Source of the DNA: an uncultured Roseburia sp.
GTDB taxonomy: Bacteria; Bacillota; Clostridia; Lachnospirales; Lachnospiraceae
Length of the DNA: 64,000 bases
Direction of reading: 5' to 3'
NCBI GenBank assembly: GCA_947649645.1
Contig: CANSSP010000008.1
Span: 62,001 to 126,000, forward strand
Position 1 is the first letter of the stretch. Every line of letters starts with the position of its first letter. The notes under the pieces were generated by a model. It ran no database searches. It worked only from the letters and a program-made list of their open reading frames with translations, and had not been told where the DNA came from. A program made the translations under genes and the position numbers. Positions 1 to 9,247 of this stretch are shown in pieces.

Positions 1-274
1 CGTACATATTTGTCCACTCATCGTTTTCACCGTCCGCGGCTGCCGCAAGATTTTCCTTTGTATCACCAATTCCACTCAGCTCCTTAAACCACATCTTCGC
101 ATGCTCTTTTTCATTGTCCGCCGTCTTCAGAAATAGTGCAGCAATCTGCTCATAGCCTTCCTTTCTGGCCACCGAGGCAAAATAGGTATACTTATTTCTC
201 GCCTGCGATTCCCCTGCAAATGCCGTCTCCAAATTCTTTTCTGTCTGTGTTCCTGCATATTTTGTTGTTTTCAT
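1..274 (-). CDS. Rubrerythrin, N-terminal part (runs off window edge)
   Basis: Rubrerythrins are non-haem diiron peroxidases that protect anaerobes from hydrogen peroxide, taking electrons from a rubredoxin-like centre. The first 91 residues are visible, read from the ATG at 274. They show the ferritin-like helices: FAGESQARNKY, where the first iron-binding Glu sits near residue 22, and NEKEHAK, the ExxH iron ligand pair. The C-terminal rubredoxin domain lies beyond base 1. An AAGGAG ribosome site stands 6 bases before the ATG, and a well-formed promoter lies upstream at 314-342. It appears to be transcribed alone. Family assignment is secure; the completeness of the gene cannot be judged. 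Confidence 0.93.
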   Translation of the reverse strand, partial: MKTTKYAGTQTEKNLETAFAGESQARNKYTYFASVARKEGYEQIAALFLKTADNEKEHAKMWFKELSGIGDTKENLAAAADGENDEWTNMY

Positions 275-313
275 GCGTTTCTCCTTCTCTTTTTCTGTCT
301 GAATTATTTTTAA

Positions 314-342
314 ATCATAATACCATTTCTTGTTTTTGTCGA
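314..342 (-). promoter_or_regulatory. Sigma-A type promoter of the rubrerythrin gene
   Basis: On the minus strand TCGACA (337-342) and TATGAT (314-319) are separated by exactly 17 bases, about 40 bases before the rubrerythrin start codon. The expected leader is short and unstructured. Confidence 0.7.
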
Positions 343-379
343 GAGCATATAAGAAAAACGGAAAATTTACCGGCAGAAT

Positions 380-802
380 TTATAATTTTTTCAGAAAGAT
401 AAGCTCCAATGGCTCTCCCGGCAACAGCAGAGCGCCGCAATCCACATAACCCAGCTTCCGGTAAAAATGCTGCGCCGGTTCATCTGACCGCGTGGATGTC
501 AGTACTTCTCCATATCCGTCCGTCCTCATCTGATTTTCCCAGTGCAATACCATTTCTTTTCCAAATCCACGATGCCGGTATTCTTCCAGCAGAAACAACA
601 GATTCATAAACGGCGTGTTATCCCAGAAAAGGCCCCACCGCAGCCAGCCGATAAACGCCTCTTTCTTTTCTGCCACCATGACTCTGCCGAGCGCAATCAC
701 GGATTCCAGCTCTGTTTTTTCGATATGTCTGTCAACGCGCAAAATGGATTCAACATCCTTCTTTTCCGCCGTCCTGATCTCCATATGCATCTTCTGCTCC
801 AT
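380..802 (-). CDS. GNAT family N-acetyltransferase
   Basis: Predicted acetyl-CoA dependent acetyltransferase of unknown substrate, 140 residues, the normal size of a single GNAT domain. Motif A is seen as FLLEEYRHRGFGKEMV around residues 72-86, where the RxxGxG/A loop binds the CoA pyrophosphate. The C-terminal half has the usual AQHFYRKLGYVDCG block. There are several closely spaced in-frame ATGs (802, 790, 784), and the first is kept only because no ribosome site clearly decides between them. It sits 6 bases after the stop of the DUF1294 gene, so the two are probably co-transcribed. The acceptor (amine, peptide or antibiotic) cannot be inferred. Confidence 0.85.
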   Translation of the reverse strand: MEQKMHMEIRTAEKKDVESILRVDRHIEKTELESVIALGRVMVAEKKEAFIGWLRWGLFWDNTPFMNLLFLLEEYRHRGFGKEMVLHWENQMRTDGYGEVLTSTRSDEPAQHFYRKLGYVDCGALLLPGEPLELIFLKKL

Positions 803-808
803 CCATCC

Positions 809-1387
809 TCACTTCACATTCATCAGATAAAAAACCACCACGGCCTGCGTCAGAATAATCAACGGAATACCATACACAAAATAATTCTTTCTTGTCTTAT
901 GTCTGAATACATACATTCCGACGAGCCCGCCGACTGCGCCTCCGGCAAAAGCCAGTCCCAGCAACGTCGCAATCCGGATTCGGAACCGATGTCCGGCTGC
1001 ATTCCTTTTGTCGATCCCGAATGCAGTCAGTGTGATGATATTGATTGCGACAAGATACGCGGAAAGCACCTTATGATCACCAAAATACTCCCAGAACGCA
1101 AAGGTAAGCTCCCCACGTTGCATTCCTTTTACCATCAACAGAATGAGGACCTCCATGACAGCCGCACAGATAATCAGCACCCGTGACATCATATTCTTCT
1201 TATTCGCTTTCCTGTCCACAAGCAGCATGGCGGCTGCGACACACGGCGCTCCGCCTGCCAGAGAAATCACAGTCACAACCAGCTCCATTCCTCTGCAGAG
1301 CATATCCGTGCGCAGCCAGGTTTTCATCACAACGAGCATAATCCCCACTGCATTGACAGCAATCAGATAATAGCCCAGATCCCCCAT
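809..1387 (-). CDS. DUF1294-type integral membrane protein
   Basis: Protein of 192 residues with about five hydrophobic segments. The C-terminal half fits the DUF1294 pattern: a FGIDKRNA segment near residue 123, an Arg-rich turn, a Gly-rich helix with GGAVGGLVGMY, then the RHKTRKNYF basic motif before a last membrane helix. The N-terminal half (residues 1-90) adds two or three membrane helices and is longer than the shortest family members. The function of the family is unknown. It lies directly upstream of the GNAT gene on the same strand. The N-terminal start is plausible but supported only by a weak GGCGGGAA ribosome site 8 or more bases before the ATG. Confidence 0.8.
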   Translation of the reverse strand: MGDLGYYLIAVNAVGIMLVVMKTWLRTDMLCRGMELVVTVISLAGGAPCVAAAMLLVDRKANKKNMMSRVLIICAAVMEVLILLMVKGMQRGELTFAFWEYFGDHKVLSAYLVAINIITLTAFGIDKRNAAGHRFRIRIATLLGLAFAGGAVGGLVGMYVFRHKTRKNYFVYGIPLIILTQAVVVFYLMNVK

Positions 1388-1418
1388 ATTGATTTATTCC
1401 CGCCTCTCTCCTGCCTTA

Positions 1419-1571
1419 CTATGCACGATTCTGCCCCAAAGTGTCAGCCGGCTGCTCCGCTCCGATTGCCATAATATATATCTGACACGGATTGCATTCG
1501 TCCCACAAAGCGGGAAATACCTCCAGCTCCTTAAATCCCAATGAAAGATATTCCTTGTAATACGCCGCTTT
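1419..1571 (-). pseudogene. C-terminal remnant of a second GNAT acetyltransferase
   Basis: A 50-codon open frame that lacks a start codon ends at 1419. It reads like the last strands of a GNAT acetyltransferase: AAYYKEYLSLGFKELEVF, then ALWDECNPCQIYIMAI and a short tail. The frame is closed upstream by two stop codons just before the remnant, so the CoA-binding half is missing. No ribosome site precedes it. It lies between rlmD and the DUF1294 gene. Its sequence differs from the intact GNAT at 380-802, so it is not a local duplicate. I read it as a decayed gene end; a sequencing error alone would not explain the loss of the N-terminal half. Confidence 0.55.
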
Positions 1572-1646
1572 TCAGCGTCACCTTCAATTTGCTTTATCAC
1601 TCTTTTTTCTCCTCTCCGGGATTTAAAAACACTTCTCCGTCAATGT

Positions 1647-3029
1647 TCAGATATGTTTTCTTTGTATCCATACTACGCATTCTGTGTGCTCTGTCCAGGG
1701 AAACAAATCCACCGGCTGGCACTCCACCGCCTCGTAACCCCTCTTTCTCAAAAACTTCAGGTCTCTCGCCAGTGTCTCCGGATTGCACGAAACATACACC
1801 ACACGTTCCGGCCCTAGTTTTACAAGCGATGTCAGAAATGCCTCGTCACTCCCGGCCCGCGGCGGATCCAGAAACACGACATCTGCCCCGGCATCCTCTT
1901 CTTTCGCCATTCCTGTCATAAATTCGCCCGCGTCCGCGTGATAAAAACGCGCATTTTTTATCTGATTCTGCCTCGCATTGATGACGGCGTCTCTCACAGC
2001 ATCGCGATTTTGTTCCACGCCGATGACTTCGCGCGCTTTCGCAGCAGCAATCAGGCCTATGGAGCCAATACCGCAGTAAGCATCCAGAACCCTCTCCTTC
2101 CCGGTCAGACCGGCATATGAAATTGCCTTATTATAGAGAATTTCCGTCTGGACCGGATTTACCTGATAAAAAGATTTCGGTGAAATGCGGAACTTACAGC
2201 CGCAAAGCATGTCCTCAATATATCCTTTTCCGTATATGGCCTTTTCCTTCTCCCCCAGCACCATACTCGTGTTTTTATCGTTCACATTCAGAACGATCGT
2301 CGATATTTCCGGATGGAGCCTGCGAATCGCCTTTACAAAATTATTTTTTGACGGCAGAATCGGAGAACCAAGAACCAGTACTACCATCACTTCCCCGCTG
2401 TGGAATCCGCGGCGGACCAGCACATGGCGAAGCAGGCCATATCCCGTATCTTCATCGTATGTCTTAATCTTAAAAGAACGCAACAGCCCACGGATATCAC
2501 GAATAATTGCCCCCGCCGTTTCGTCCTCAATCATGCACGTATCAACATTGATCACCTCATGCGTTCCGGCAGCATAGACGCCGGAAATGATTGTACCAGG
2601 CGCCATGCCTCTGTTCTTTCCCGGTGCGCCTCTTCTTCTGCCACGCTCTTCTCTTACAATGTCAAAAACCGCATGAACCTTATTTCTATAATGAAATGGT
2701 TGTTCCATGCCGATAATCGGGAGTACCCTGCACAATTCCCCCACACACTTCTTTACATATGCCTGTTTCCGTTTCAGCTGCTCTGCATAGTCCATTCCCT
2801 GAAACGTACATCCCCCACATTTTTTCGCATAAGGACAGGATATATCTGCCCCATTTTCTTTCACCCCGGAACGATTCAGATACCTCCGCTTTTCTTCCCC
2901 GCCGCCTCTTTGCCCGTTTCGCATTTCCTGCTCTTTGAACCGGCGTCCATTTCCCGTCCTCTCATTTTTCCCATGCATATTTCGCCTCTGGCCGTCTCCT
3001 GGTCCCCCGTTTTTTACACGCTTTTCCAT
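1647..3029 (-). CDS. rlmD: 23S rRNA (uracil-C5)-methyltransferase, RlmD/RumA family
   Basis: SAM-dependent enzyme that makes 5-methyluridine in 23S rRNA (or in tRNA, for some Firmicutes paralogues). Counting from the ATG at 3029 (460 residues), the 4Fe-4S ligands are seen as CPYAKKCGGC (residues 65-74), spaced Cys-x5-Cys-x2-Cys, with a later Cys in NVDTCMIED. The SAM fold has LDAYCGIGSIGL, the substrate loop FLDPPRAG, and the catalytic nucleophile is the Cys of YVSCNPETLARDL. The frame stays open for 31 codons further upstream to 3122. I chose 3029 because AGGTGGAGG precedes it closely. The segment before the iron-sulfur site is unusually rich in Arg and Gly. Most RumA proteins carry a TRAM domain there; it is not recognisable here. 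Confidence 0.92.
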   Translation of the reverse strand: MEKRVKNGGPGDGQRRNMHGKNERTGNGRRFKEQEMRNGQRGGGEEKRRYLNRSGVKENGADISCPYAKKCGGCTFQGMDYAEQLKRKQAYVKKCVGELCRVLPIIGMEQPFHYRNKVHAVFDIVREERGRRRGAPGKNRGMAPGTIISGVYAAGTHEVINVDTCMIEDETAGAIIRDIRGLLRSFKIKTYDEDTGYGLLRHVLVRRGFHSGEVMVVLVLGSPILPSKNNFVKAIRRLHPEISTIVLNVNDKNTSMVLGEKEKAIYGKGYIEDMLCGCKFRISPKSFYQVNPVQTEILYNKAISYAGLTGKERVLDAYCGIGSIGLIAAAKAREVIGVEQNRDAVRDAVINARQNQIKNARFYHADAGEFMTGMAKEEDAGADVVFLDPPRAGSDEAFLTSLVKLGPERVVYVSCNPETLARDLKFLRKRGYEAVECQPVDLFPWTEHTECVVWIQRKHI

Positions 3030-3197
3030 AATCCTCCACCTTTCCGCATCCAGCCCCCATGCAAACAATATAGGCACTATTTTACACCAGCGGCGATGTC
3101 TTTTAAAGCTCTTTTTTCTCAATCACTTATCGCCCCATTTATTCCGGCACAATTTATTATTGCATACTATATTCGTCTCTTTTTCTGCATCCGCCTG

Positions 3198-3226
3198 TTG
3201 CAAATGTAGTATGTAGGTGCTATAAT
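3198..3226 (+). promoter_or_regulatory. Sigma-A type promoter of the 69-residue protein gene
   Basis: TTGCAA (3198-3203) and TATAAT (3221-3226) are 17 bases apart. The ATG of the downstream gene follows at 3259, giving a leader of about 25 bases. This supports that small gene as real. Confidence 0.75.
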
Positions 3227-3258
3227 AAATGAATACAATTGTCTTATGAGAGGAAAAC

Positions 3259-3468
3259 ATGAAAATCAGAAACAGACTCAGCATACTCAAAGAAAAACTT
3301 TATACCGCACCGACAGAACAAAGCAATACCAGGTATGACTATCACACGCTTCAAAATTACCCGTTCGGCATAGCCGAACAATACGAATTTCTGACCGAGC
3401 ATGACATGAAGCGTATTAAAGAAAAAATAGCAAGCCTGAACGAATCAACCGTCGGCAGCCCGCTTTAA
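3259..3468 (+). CDS. Small hypothetical protein, 69 residues
   Basis: I do not recognise this protein. It has 69 residues, is soluble and mixed in charge, with a basic N-terminus (MKIRNRLSILKEKL) and a likely helix at residues 47-60 (EHDMKRIKEKIASL). There is no signal peptide or membrane segment. Support for its being a gene is good: a GAGAGG ribosome site 5 bases before the ATG and a well-formed promoter (3198-3226). It is the only plus-strand gene between rlmD and rlmI, and diverges from rlmD. Confidence 0.65.
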   Translation: MKIRNRLSILKEKLYTAPTEQSNTRYDYHTLQNYPFGIAEQYEFLTEHDMKRIKEKIASLNESTVGSPL

Positions 3469-3547
3469 AATCACCCGATTTCAAAGGCAGGTCTTAAAAA
3501 AGCATATCAGCTACTCTCTTATATAGGTTATCTTAAATTGTAATATA

Positions 3548-3742
3548 TCAAGCGTTCTTTCCTTCCTCTGACACTGAATAAAGCCAGGAAATCCCCACTC
3601 GTTCTGTCTCCTCCCTTCCCTGCAGCAGATAGACAGACCGGGCAGGAACCGTTTCACAATTTCTTTTTGATGCATTCGTCATTAACTGATTAAACGCATC
3701 CTGAGCAAAAATTTCATATCCAGAAAAAATTGTATCTGATAT
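3548..3742 (-). pseudogene. Start-less open frame with coding-like composition, possible gene remnant
   Basis: The 317-base gap between the small protein gene and rlmI holds one minus-strand frame that stays open for 64 codons. It contains sensible protein text such as SGYEIFAQDAFNQLM and RVGISWLYSVSEEG. It is closed upstream by TAA and has no good start codon or ribosome site; the only internal ATG would leave about 40 residues. I cannot name the family. It may be the 3' end of a lost gene, or chance. Nothing else is recognisable in the gap. Confidence 0.3.
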
Positions 3743-3785
3743 TTATATCAACCCGGAATCGCGTATATTAAAAAGTATTATTCAC

Positions 3786-4985
3786 CTATCGATCTTCTAC
3801 GACCTGGAATATATAGAATTTCAGATAATAACTTTCATCTGCCGCCCACAAAATCGGATGATCCGGCGCCTGTGTGTGATATTCCGCCTGCCGCAGTCTT
3901 TTGTGCACGTTTGCCGCAGCCTGGCTGATTGTCTTTGTAAAAAGCGCATAATCCATAAAATGCGAACACGAACAGGTCGCGAGAAAGCCGCCGGATTTCA
4001 CGAGCTTCATTGCCCGCAGGTTGATTTCCCGGTAACCTCTGACTGCATTTTTGACGGAATTTCTGGATTTGGCAAACGCAGGCGGATCTAAAATAACAAC
4101 GTCAAACTTCTCGCCCTGCGCTTCGAGCTCGGGCAGAAGTTCAAAGACGTCCCGGCACGCAAAGTGCACGACGTCCTCCAGGCCGTTTCGCCTCGCATTT
4201 TTTTCTGCCTGCCGTATGGCAGCCTCAGAAGCGTCCACGCCGAGCACGCTTTCCGCCCCGGCGATTCCCGCATTCAGCGCAAAAGAACCGGTATGCGTAA
4301 AACAATCCAGCACTTTTGCTCCCCGGCAGAGTTTCTGAATCGCCAGCCTGTTTTGTTTCTGATCCAGAAAAAAACCCGTCTTCTGCCCATCCTTTACGTC
4401 GACGATGTACTGAACACCGTTTTCTTCCACCAGGACATCTGTGTCAAACGCGCCGCCGATAAAACCCTTTACCCGTTCCATTCCTTCATTCAGACGTACT
4501 TTTGCGTCACTTCTCTCATATACGCCGCGAATTGCAATCCCGTCCTCCGCCATTACCTTTTTTACATCATCAATAATTTCCAGCTTAAAACGGTCAATCC
4601 CAAGCGCCAGTGATTCCACGACCAGTACATCCGAAAACTTATCCACAACAATACCCGGCAGGAAATCCGCCTCCCCGAAAATAACGCGGCAGCTTCCCGT
4701 ATCCACCGTCTTTTTGCGATACTCCCATGCGTCTCTTACCCTGCCGAGCAAAAAATCAGAGTCAACTTCCTGCTCCACGCGCCGCGTCATAAGACGTACC
4801 CTGATCTTCGACCTGCGATTGATAAATCCTCTTCCCATCGGATAACCGTCAAAATCCCGGACAATCACAATATCTCCATCCGCAAAATCACCCGTCACCG
4901 TATCAATCTCATTGTCAAATATCCACATTCCGCCCGCTTTTATCGTTCGTCCCTCTCCCTTTTTTAAAGTAACAACTGCACTCAT
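3786..4985 (-). CDS. rlmI: Class I SAM-dependent rRNA methyltransferase, RlmI family
   Basis: Predicted 23S rRNA cytosine-C5 methyltransferase (m5C1962 in E. coli numbering), 399 residues from the ATG at 4985. The N-terminal ~80 residues are a PUA-like RNA-binding domain (KKGEGRTIKAGGMWIFDNEI and the following strand MGRGFINRRSKIRVRL). The SAM domain has DCFTHTGSFALNAG and the acidic loop GVDASEAAI. The active-site loop is LDPPAFAKS, and the nucleophile is in the motif ATCSCSHFMD. The start at 4985 has AAGGAG 8 bases upstream. The frame continues to 5030, but that extension has no ribosome site and would cover the probable promoter. It lies between convergent and divergent neighbours and seems monocistronic. 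Confidence 0.9.
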   Translation of the reverse strand: MSAVVTLKKGEGRTIKAGGMWIFDNEIDTVTGDFADGDIVIVRDFDGYPMGRGFINRRSKIRVRLMTRRVEQEVDSDFLLGRVRDAWEYRKKTVDTGSCRVIFGEADFLPGIVVDKFSDVLVVESLALGIDRFKLEIIDDVKKVMAEDGIAIRGVYERSDAKVRLNEGMERVKGFIGGAFDTDVLVEENGVQYIVDVKDGQKTGFFLDQKQNRLAIQKLCRGAKVLDCFTHTGSFALNAGIAGAESVLGVDASEAAIRQAEKNARRNGLEDVVHFACRDVFELLPELEAQGEKFDVVILDPPAFAKSRNSVKNAVRGYREINLRAMKLVKSGGFLATCSCSHFMDYALFTKTISQAAANVHKRLRQAEYHTQAPDHPILWAADESYYLKFYIFQVVEDR

Positions 4986-5020
4986 TTTCTTTTCTCCTTT
5001 TCTGACACTCTGATTTTTAC

Positions 5021-5049
5021 ATTCTAACATGAAAAATACAGGATTTCCA
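5021..5049 (-). promoter_or_regulatory. Probable promoter of rlmI
   Basis: TGGAAA (5044-5049) and TAGAAT (5021-5026) on the minus strand are 17 bases apart, about 35 bases before the rlmI start at 4985. The -35 box matches consensus at only four of six positions, so the call is moderate. Confidence 0.45.
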
Positions 5050-5113
5050 CATCCGGATGCAGACGTTTAACAGTCCCGCCGGCCCATATCCTGCGTGCAG
5101 AATATGGGAATAG

Positions 5114-5142
5114 TTGACAGATAAAGCCGGAGACGTTATCAT
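5114..5142 (+). promoter_or_regulatory. Strong sigma-A promoter of the ROK kinase gene
   Basis: A perfect TTGACA (5114-5119) and TATCAT (5137-5142) are separated by 17 bases. The start codon of the kinase is at 5208, leaving a leader of roughly 58 bases. Confidence 0.8.
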
Positions 5143-5207
5143 AAAAAATAGAAAACAGGCACAGGCGCCACTTACAGCATGGCGCGGGATTATGCACGGA
5201 GGTTAAA

Positions 5208-6146
5208 ATGAAAAAATATGCATTTGGCGTAGACATTGGCGGAACCACCTGTAAAATGGGCTTTTTCGAGACTGACGGAACCCTGCTCGATAAGTGGGAA
5301 TTAAAAACGAATACCGCGGACAACGGTTCCTCGATTCTCTCGGATGTCGCAAGGGCCATCGACAATAAACTGGCCCAGGAAGGCATCCGCAAAGACGATA
5401 TCCAGGGGATCGGTATCGGCGTGCCAGGACCGGTCAACAGCAAAGGTATCGTCAATCGCAGCGTCAATCTCGGATGGGGCGTCGTCGATGTAGGACATGA
5501 CCTTGGCTCTTTAACCGGGCTTATGGTAAAAGTAGGTAACGACGCCAATGTCGCCGCCCTCGGCGAAATGTGGCAGGGCGGCGCAAAGGGATGCCGTGAT
5601 GTCGTGATGGTAACGCTCGGCACAGGTGTAGGCGGCGGCGTCATCGTGGACGGAAAAGTTGTGGCCGGATTCGGCGGGGCCGGCGGCGAAATCGGACATA
5701 TCACCGTCAGCGACGATGAAATCGAACCCTGCAACTGCGGTCAGTACGGCTGCCTGGAGCAGTACACATCCGCGACGGGCATTGTAAGAGTCGCAAAGCG
5801 AAAACTGGCAAAAACAGCCGATAAGACCAGCCTTCGGGAATTTCCGGAGCTGACCGCCAAAAACATCTTTGACGAAGCGAAAGCCGGTGATGAAGTCGCT
5901 CTCGGTCTCGTAGACGAAGTCTGTAAAATCTTAGGCGCAGCTCTCTCCAATATCGCCTGCGTCGTCAACCCGGAAATTATCGTTATTGGCGGCGGTGTTT
6001 CCAAGGCCGGCGATATTCTTCTGGACGCCATTCAGAAGCATTTTATCGAGACAGCCTTCCACGCCGCCAGGGACACACGTTTCGCACTGGCGGGACTGGG
6101 AAACGATGCGGGAATGTATGGCTGCGTAAAATTACTGCTGGATTAA
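5208..6146 (+). CDS. ROK family glucokinase
   Basis: ATP-dependent sugar kinase of 312 residues, most likely glucokinase, which would phosphorylate glucose at entry to glycolysis. The phosphate-binding loop is DIGGTT at residues 9-14. The catalytic Asp is in GNDANVAALGE (Asp112), and the LGTGVGGG second phosphate loop is at 137-144. The sugar ligands EIGH (161-164) are followed by the ROK zinc motif CNCGQYGCLEQY (Cys175, 177, 182). The start has GGAGG 5 bases upstream and its own promoter at 5114-5142. The family also includes fructokinases and N-acetylmannosamine kinases; the sequence agrees best with glucokinases of Clostridia. Transcription should end at the hairpin at 6154-6214. Confidence 0.9.
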   Translation: MKKYAFGVDIGGTTCKMGFFETDGTLLDKWELKTNTADNGSSILSDVARAIDNKLAQEGIRKDDIQGIGIGVPGPVNSKGIVNRSVNLGWGVVDVGHDLGSLTGLMVKVGNDANVAALGEMWQGGAKGCRDVVMVTLGTGVGGGVIVDGKVVAGFGGAGGEIGHITVSDDEIEPCNCGQYGCLEQYTSATGIVRVAKRKLAKTADKTSLREFPELTAKNIFDEAKAGDEVALGLVDEVCKILGAALSNIACVVNPEIIVIGGGVSKAGDILLDAIQKHFIETAFHAARDTRFALAGLGNDAGMYGCVKLLLD

Positions 6147-6153
6147 TCCACAC

Positions 6154-6214
6154 AAAAACAGCGTATCACAGTACTTGCTGCAAGCAGATACTGTATACGC
6201 TGTTTTTCTTTTTA
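6154..6214. terminator. Bidirectional terminator between the kinase gene and gdhA
   Basis: The arms AAAAACAGCGTAT (6154-6166) and ATACGCTGTTTTT (6195-6207) pair perfectly. T-rich tracts on both strands suit termination of both converging genes. The inner 28 bases contain a second small pairing, TTGCTG/CAAGCA. Confidence 0.8.
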
Positions 6215-6233
6215 ATGCGATTTTTATTTCTGA

Positions 6234-7598
<1,365 letters not shown>

Positions 7599-7632
7599 TC
7601 ATTTTCGCAATGCACACTGCATCGCCAGCCTT

Positions 7633-7661
7633 ATTTTAGTATAAAATATCCGGGAGTGCAA
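7633..7661 (-). promoter_or_regulatory. Promoter of gdhA
   Basis: TTGCAC (7656-7661) and TAAAAT (7633-7638) on the minus strand are separated by 17 bases. The leader to the gdhA start at 7568 would be about 58 bases. Confidence 0.65.
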
Positions 7662-7688
7662 TCTTTTTTTCTTTTCTCCGCTAAATTG

Positions 7689-8783
7689 TTAAAGCACTTC
7701 CTCCACAAAAAGCCGCTTCTGCTTCGAAAGATCAATAAAAGATCCGTCGACGCGAACCATCGGCCTGTGCACACTATACTTATTGATCATGACAATCTGT
7801 CCGACGCGTCCGTCGTTCAGCCGCACACTGCGCTGTATCATGGACTCCGCGGCGTGTTGCGTAAACGTAACCAGAAAATGAGCGTCCAGCCTGCAGTATC
7901 CGTCTTCTTCCATCTTCTTTAGCGCATCGAAAACCGTCAGCTTCTCCTGCCCCGCCTCATTCATCGTAAGTGTATCATAAATATCTGCAACCGCGACGAT
8001 GCGCGAAAGGCGGTTGATATTCGCATCCCTGACCTTCAGCGGATATCCGGTGCCGTCCAGCCTTTCATGGTGTGTCAGCACTGCCTGCTTGATATCGGGA
8101 TGGATGTTCTGTTCCCGCAGGACATTATAGCCACGTATTACATGCTGTTCAAAATCGTTCTTCTCAATCTCACCGCGATATGAAAATCCACTGTTTTTCA
8201 TTATCTCCAGAATCCCGATATCGTGCAGAAGTCCCGCGACAGAAGCCAGCTCCATTTCCTCCCTTGTACATTGGCCCCATTTGGCCAGCGTCTGCGCCAG
8301 AAGCGCCGTATTGACTGCATGCGTGTACAGACTTTCCGCATTATTTTTCATCTTCGTAATCATCTCAAACAGGCTGCAGCCGTTCAGCCCTTCCAGAATC
8401 CCGTTTAATGTATCGAGCAGGAAAGACACATTCACATCCTTCCTCCCGCAGACAACCTCTCTGAGATTTTCAGAGAGCATATCTTCCGCGACACGGAAAC
8501 GGCTTTTAAACTGTGCAAACTGTTTCTCTTTTGTAAGCCGCGACTCCTGCCGGACGCCGGCCCGCTGAATCCCTGCATCCCGCTGGATGCCCAGCCTGCG
8601 CCCTCTGTCGGCCTCATATCCGGCCATCACTTCGGGCACAAAGTGCCTTGTCAGTATACTTATTACTTCCCTCGTGACGGGCGTACCTTCTGCCACCAGT
8701 ATCGAACCGGTTTTGGCATAAACATCATTCATTATGATCATGCCCTCACGCAAACGATCTACAGAAACTCTCAAACTCGCCAT
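7689..8783 (-). CDS. HD-GYP domain phosphodiesterase, likely c-di-GMP specific
   Basis: Protein of 364 residues. The C-terminal HD-GYP domain (about 145-330) has the metal site HDIG at 187-190, the second His pair HHERLDGTGYP at 238-248 including the GYP signature, and a DIYDTLT motif after it. HD-GYP enzymes cut cyclic di-GMP to pGpG or GMP. The N-terminal 60 residues (VDRLREGMIIMNDVYAKTGSILVAEGTPV) are the small beta domain often found before HD-GYP in Clostridia. There is no membrane segment, so the protein is cytosolic. Together with the two GGDEF proteins at 51-53.4 kb it suggests an active c-di-GMP network. A GC-rich hairpin (8813-8840) lies in its leader. Confidence 0.88.
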   Translation of the reverse strand: MASLRVSVDRLREGMIIMNDVYAKTGSILVAEGTPVTREVISILTRHFVPEVMAGYEADRGRRLGIQRDAGIQRAGVRQESRLTKEKQFAQFKSRFRVAEDMLSENLREVVCGRKDVNVSFLLDTLNGILEGLNGCSLFEMITKMKNNAESLYTHAVNTALLAQTLAKWGQCTREEMELASVAGLLHDIGILEIMKNSGFSYRGEIEKNDFEQHVIRGYNVLREQNIHPDIKQAVLTHHERLDGTGYPLKVRDANINRLSRIVAVADIYDTLTMNEAGQEKLTVFDALKKMEEDGYCRLDAHFLVTFTQHAAESMIQRSVRLNDGRVGQIVMINKYSVHRPMVRVDGSFIDLSKQKRLFVEEVL

Positions 8784-8812
8784 AAGTAATCCCTCTCACA
8801 ACCTGTATCCGC

Positions 8813-8840
8813 GCGCCGGCAAAACAAACCGTGCCGGCGC
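8813..8840 (-). other. GC-rich hairpin in the leader of the HD-GYP gene
   Basis: GCGCCGGC (8813-8820) and GCCGGCGC (8833-8840) form an 8-bp perfect stem around a 12-base A/C-rich loop, 30-57 bases upstream of the start codon. There is no U tract, so it is not a classical terminator. It does not resemble a c-di-GMP riboswitch that I can recognise. Confidence 0.45.
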
Positions 8841-8889
8841 ACATCCGCAACTTTTTGTCATATCGCAGCATTCTGCCCGCTTCTTCCGT

Positions 8890-9153
8890 CTAAATCAGCC
8901 TGTAAATCAACACTGCAATCAGAACACCGATAATGCCTGCAATCGTTATCCTGATCGATAATCCAAATGTGAGAACCAAAATTCCAAGGTCAAGTACAAT
9001 CGGGCTGGCCAGGCCAAAACTCTTCCCATAATCAAGCCATCCCAGACCGGAAATGCCGGATGCAAGATTTCCGATAAAACCGCCCAGCACAATTCCGGAG
9101 AGCAGCAGCAAAAACAACCCCCAGTTATTTTTTCCGACAACTCCTCTGCTCAT
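8890..9153 (-). CDS. DUF4321 family small membrane protein
   Basis: Protein of 87 residues with three hydrophobic segments (about 12-32, 50-66 and 68-86) and conserved-looking glycines (SGIVLGGFIGNLASGISGLGW). It fits the small DUF4321 family of Clostridia, whose function is unknown. The start has GGAGG about 8 bases upstream. It lies between the truA terminator and the HD-GYP gene, and may be transcribed with the latter: the gap is about 106 bases, with no terminator seen. Confidence 0.75.
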   Translation of the reverse strand: MSRGVVGKNNWGLFLLLLSGIVLGGFIGNLASGISGLGWLDYGKSFGLASPIVLDLGILVLTFGLSIRITIAGIIGVLIAVLIYRLI

Positions 9154-9211
9154 TTATAACCTCCATGTTTCTCTCCATATCTCCCAATTTTTCATTTTAT
9201 CACAAAAGAAC

Positions 9212-9247
9212 AAAAAACTGTATATCTTTTTTGAAATCAATACAGTT
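9212..9247 (-). terminator. Intrinsic terminator at the end of the vanW-to-truA run
   Basis: On the minus strand AACTGTAT (9240-9247) pairs with ATACAGTT (9216-9223), followed by a run of T. The stem begins at the last base of truA. Confidence 0.7.

Noticed and set aside
1394-1600. 68-codon minus-strand frame starting MIKQIEGD
   Set aside because: The neighbouring frame in the same DNA matches a GNAT C-terminus; this one is the out-of-frame shadow.
2400-3209. 269-codon plus-strand frame over the start of rlmD
   Set aside because: Antisense to the RNA methyltransferase motifs; no ribosome site.
5024-5734. 236-codon minus-strand frame over the start of the ROK kinase gene
   Set aside because: Antisense to a well-supported kinase gene, very rich in Pro/Ser/Thr, and would cover two good promoters.
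8784-8889. Possible c-di-GMP riboswitch before the HD-GYP gene
   Set aside because: Only a GC hairpin is present; none of the conserved bases of c-di-GMP-I or II aptamers could be found.
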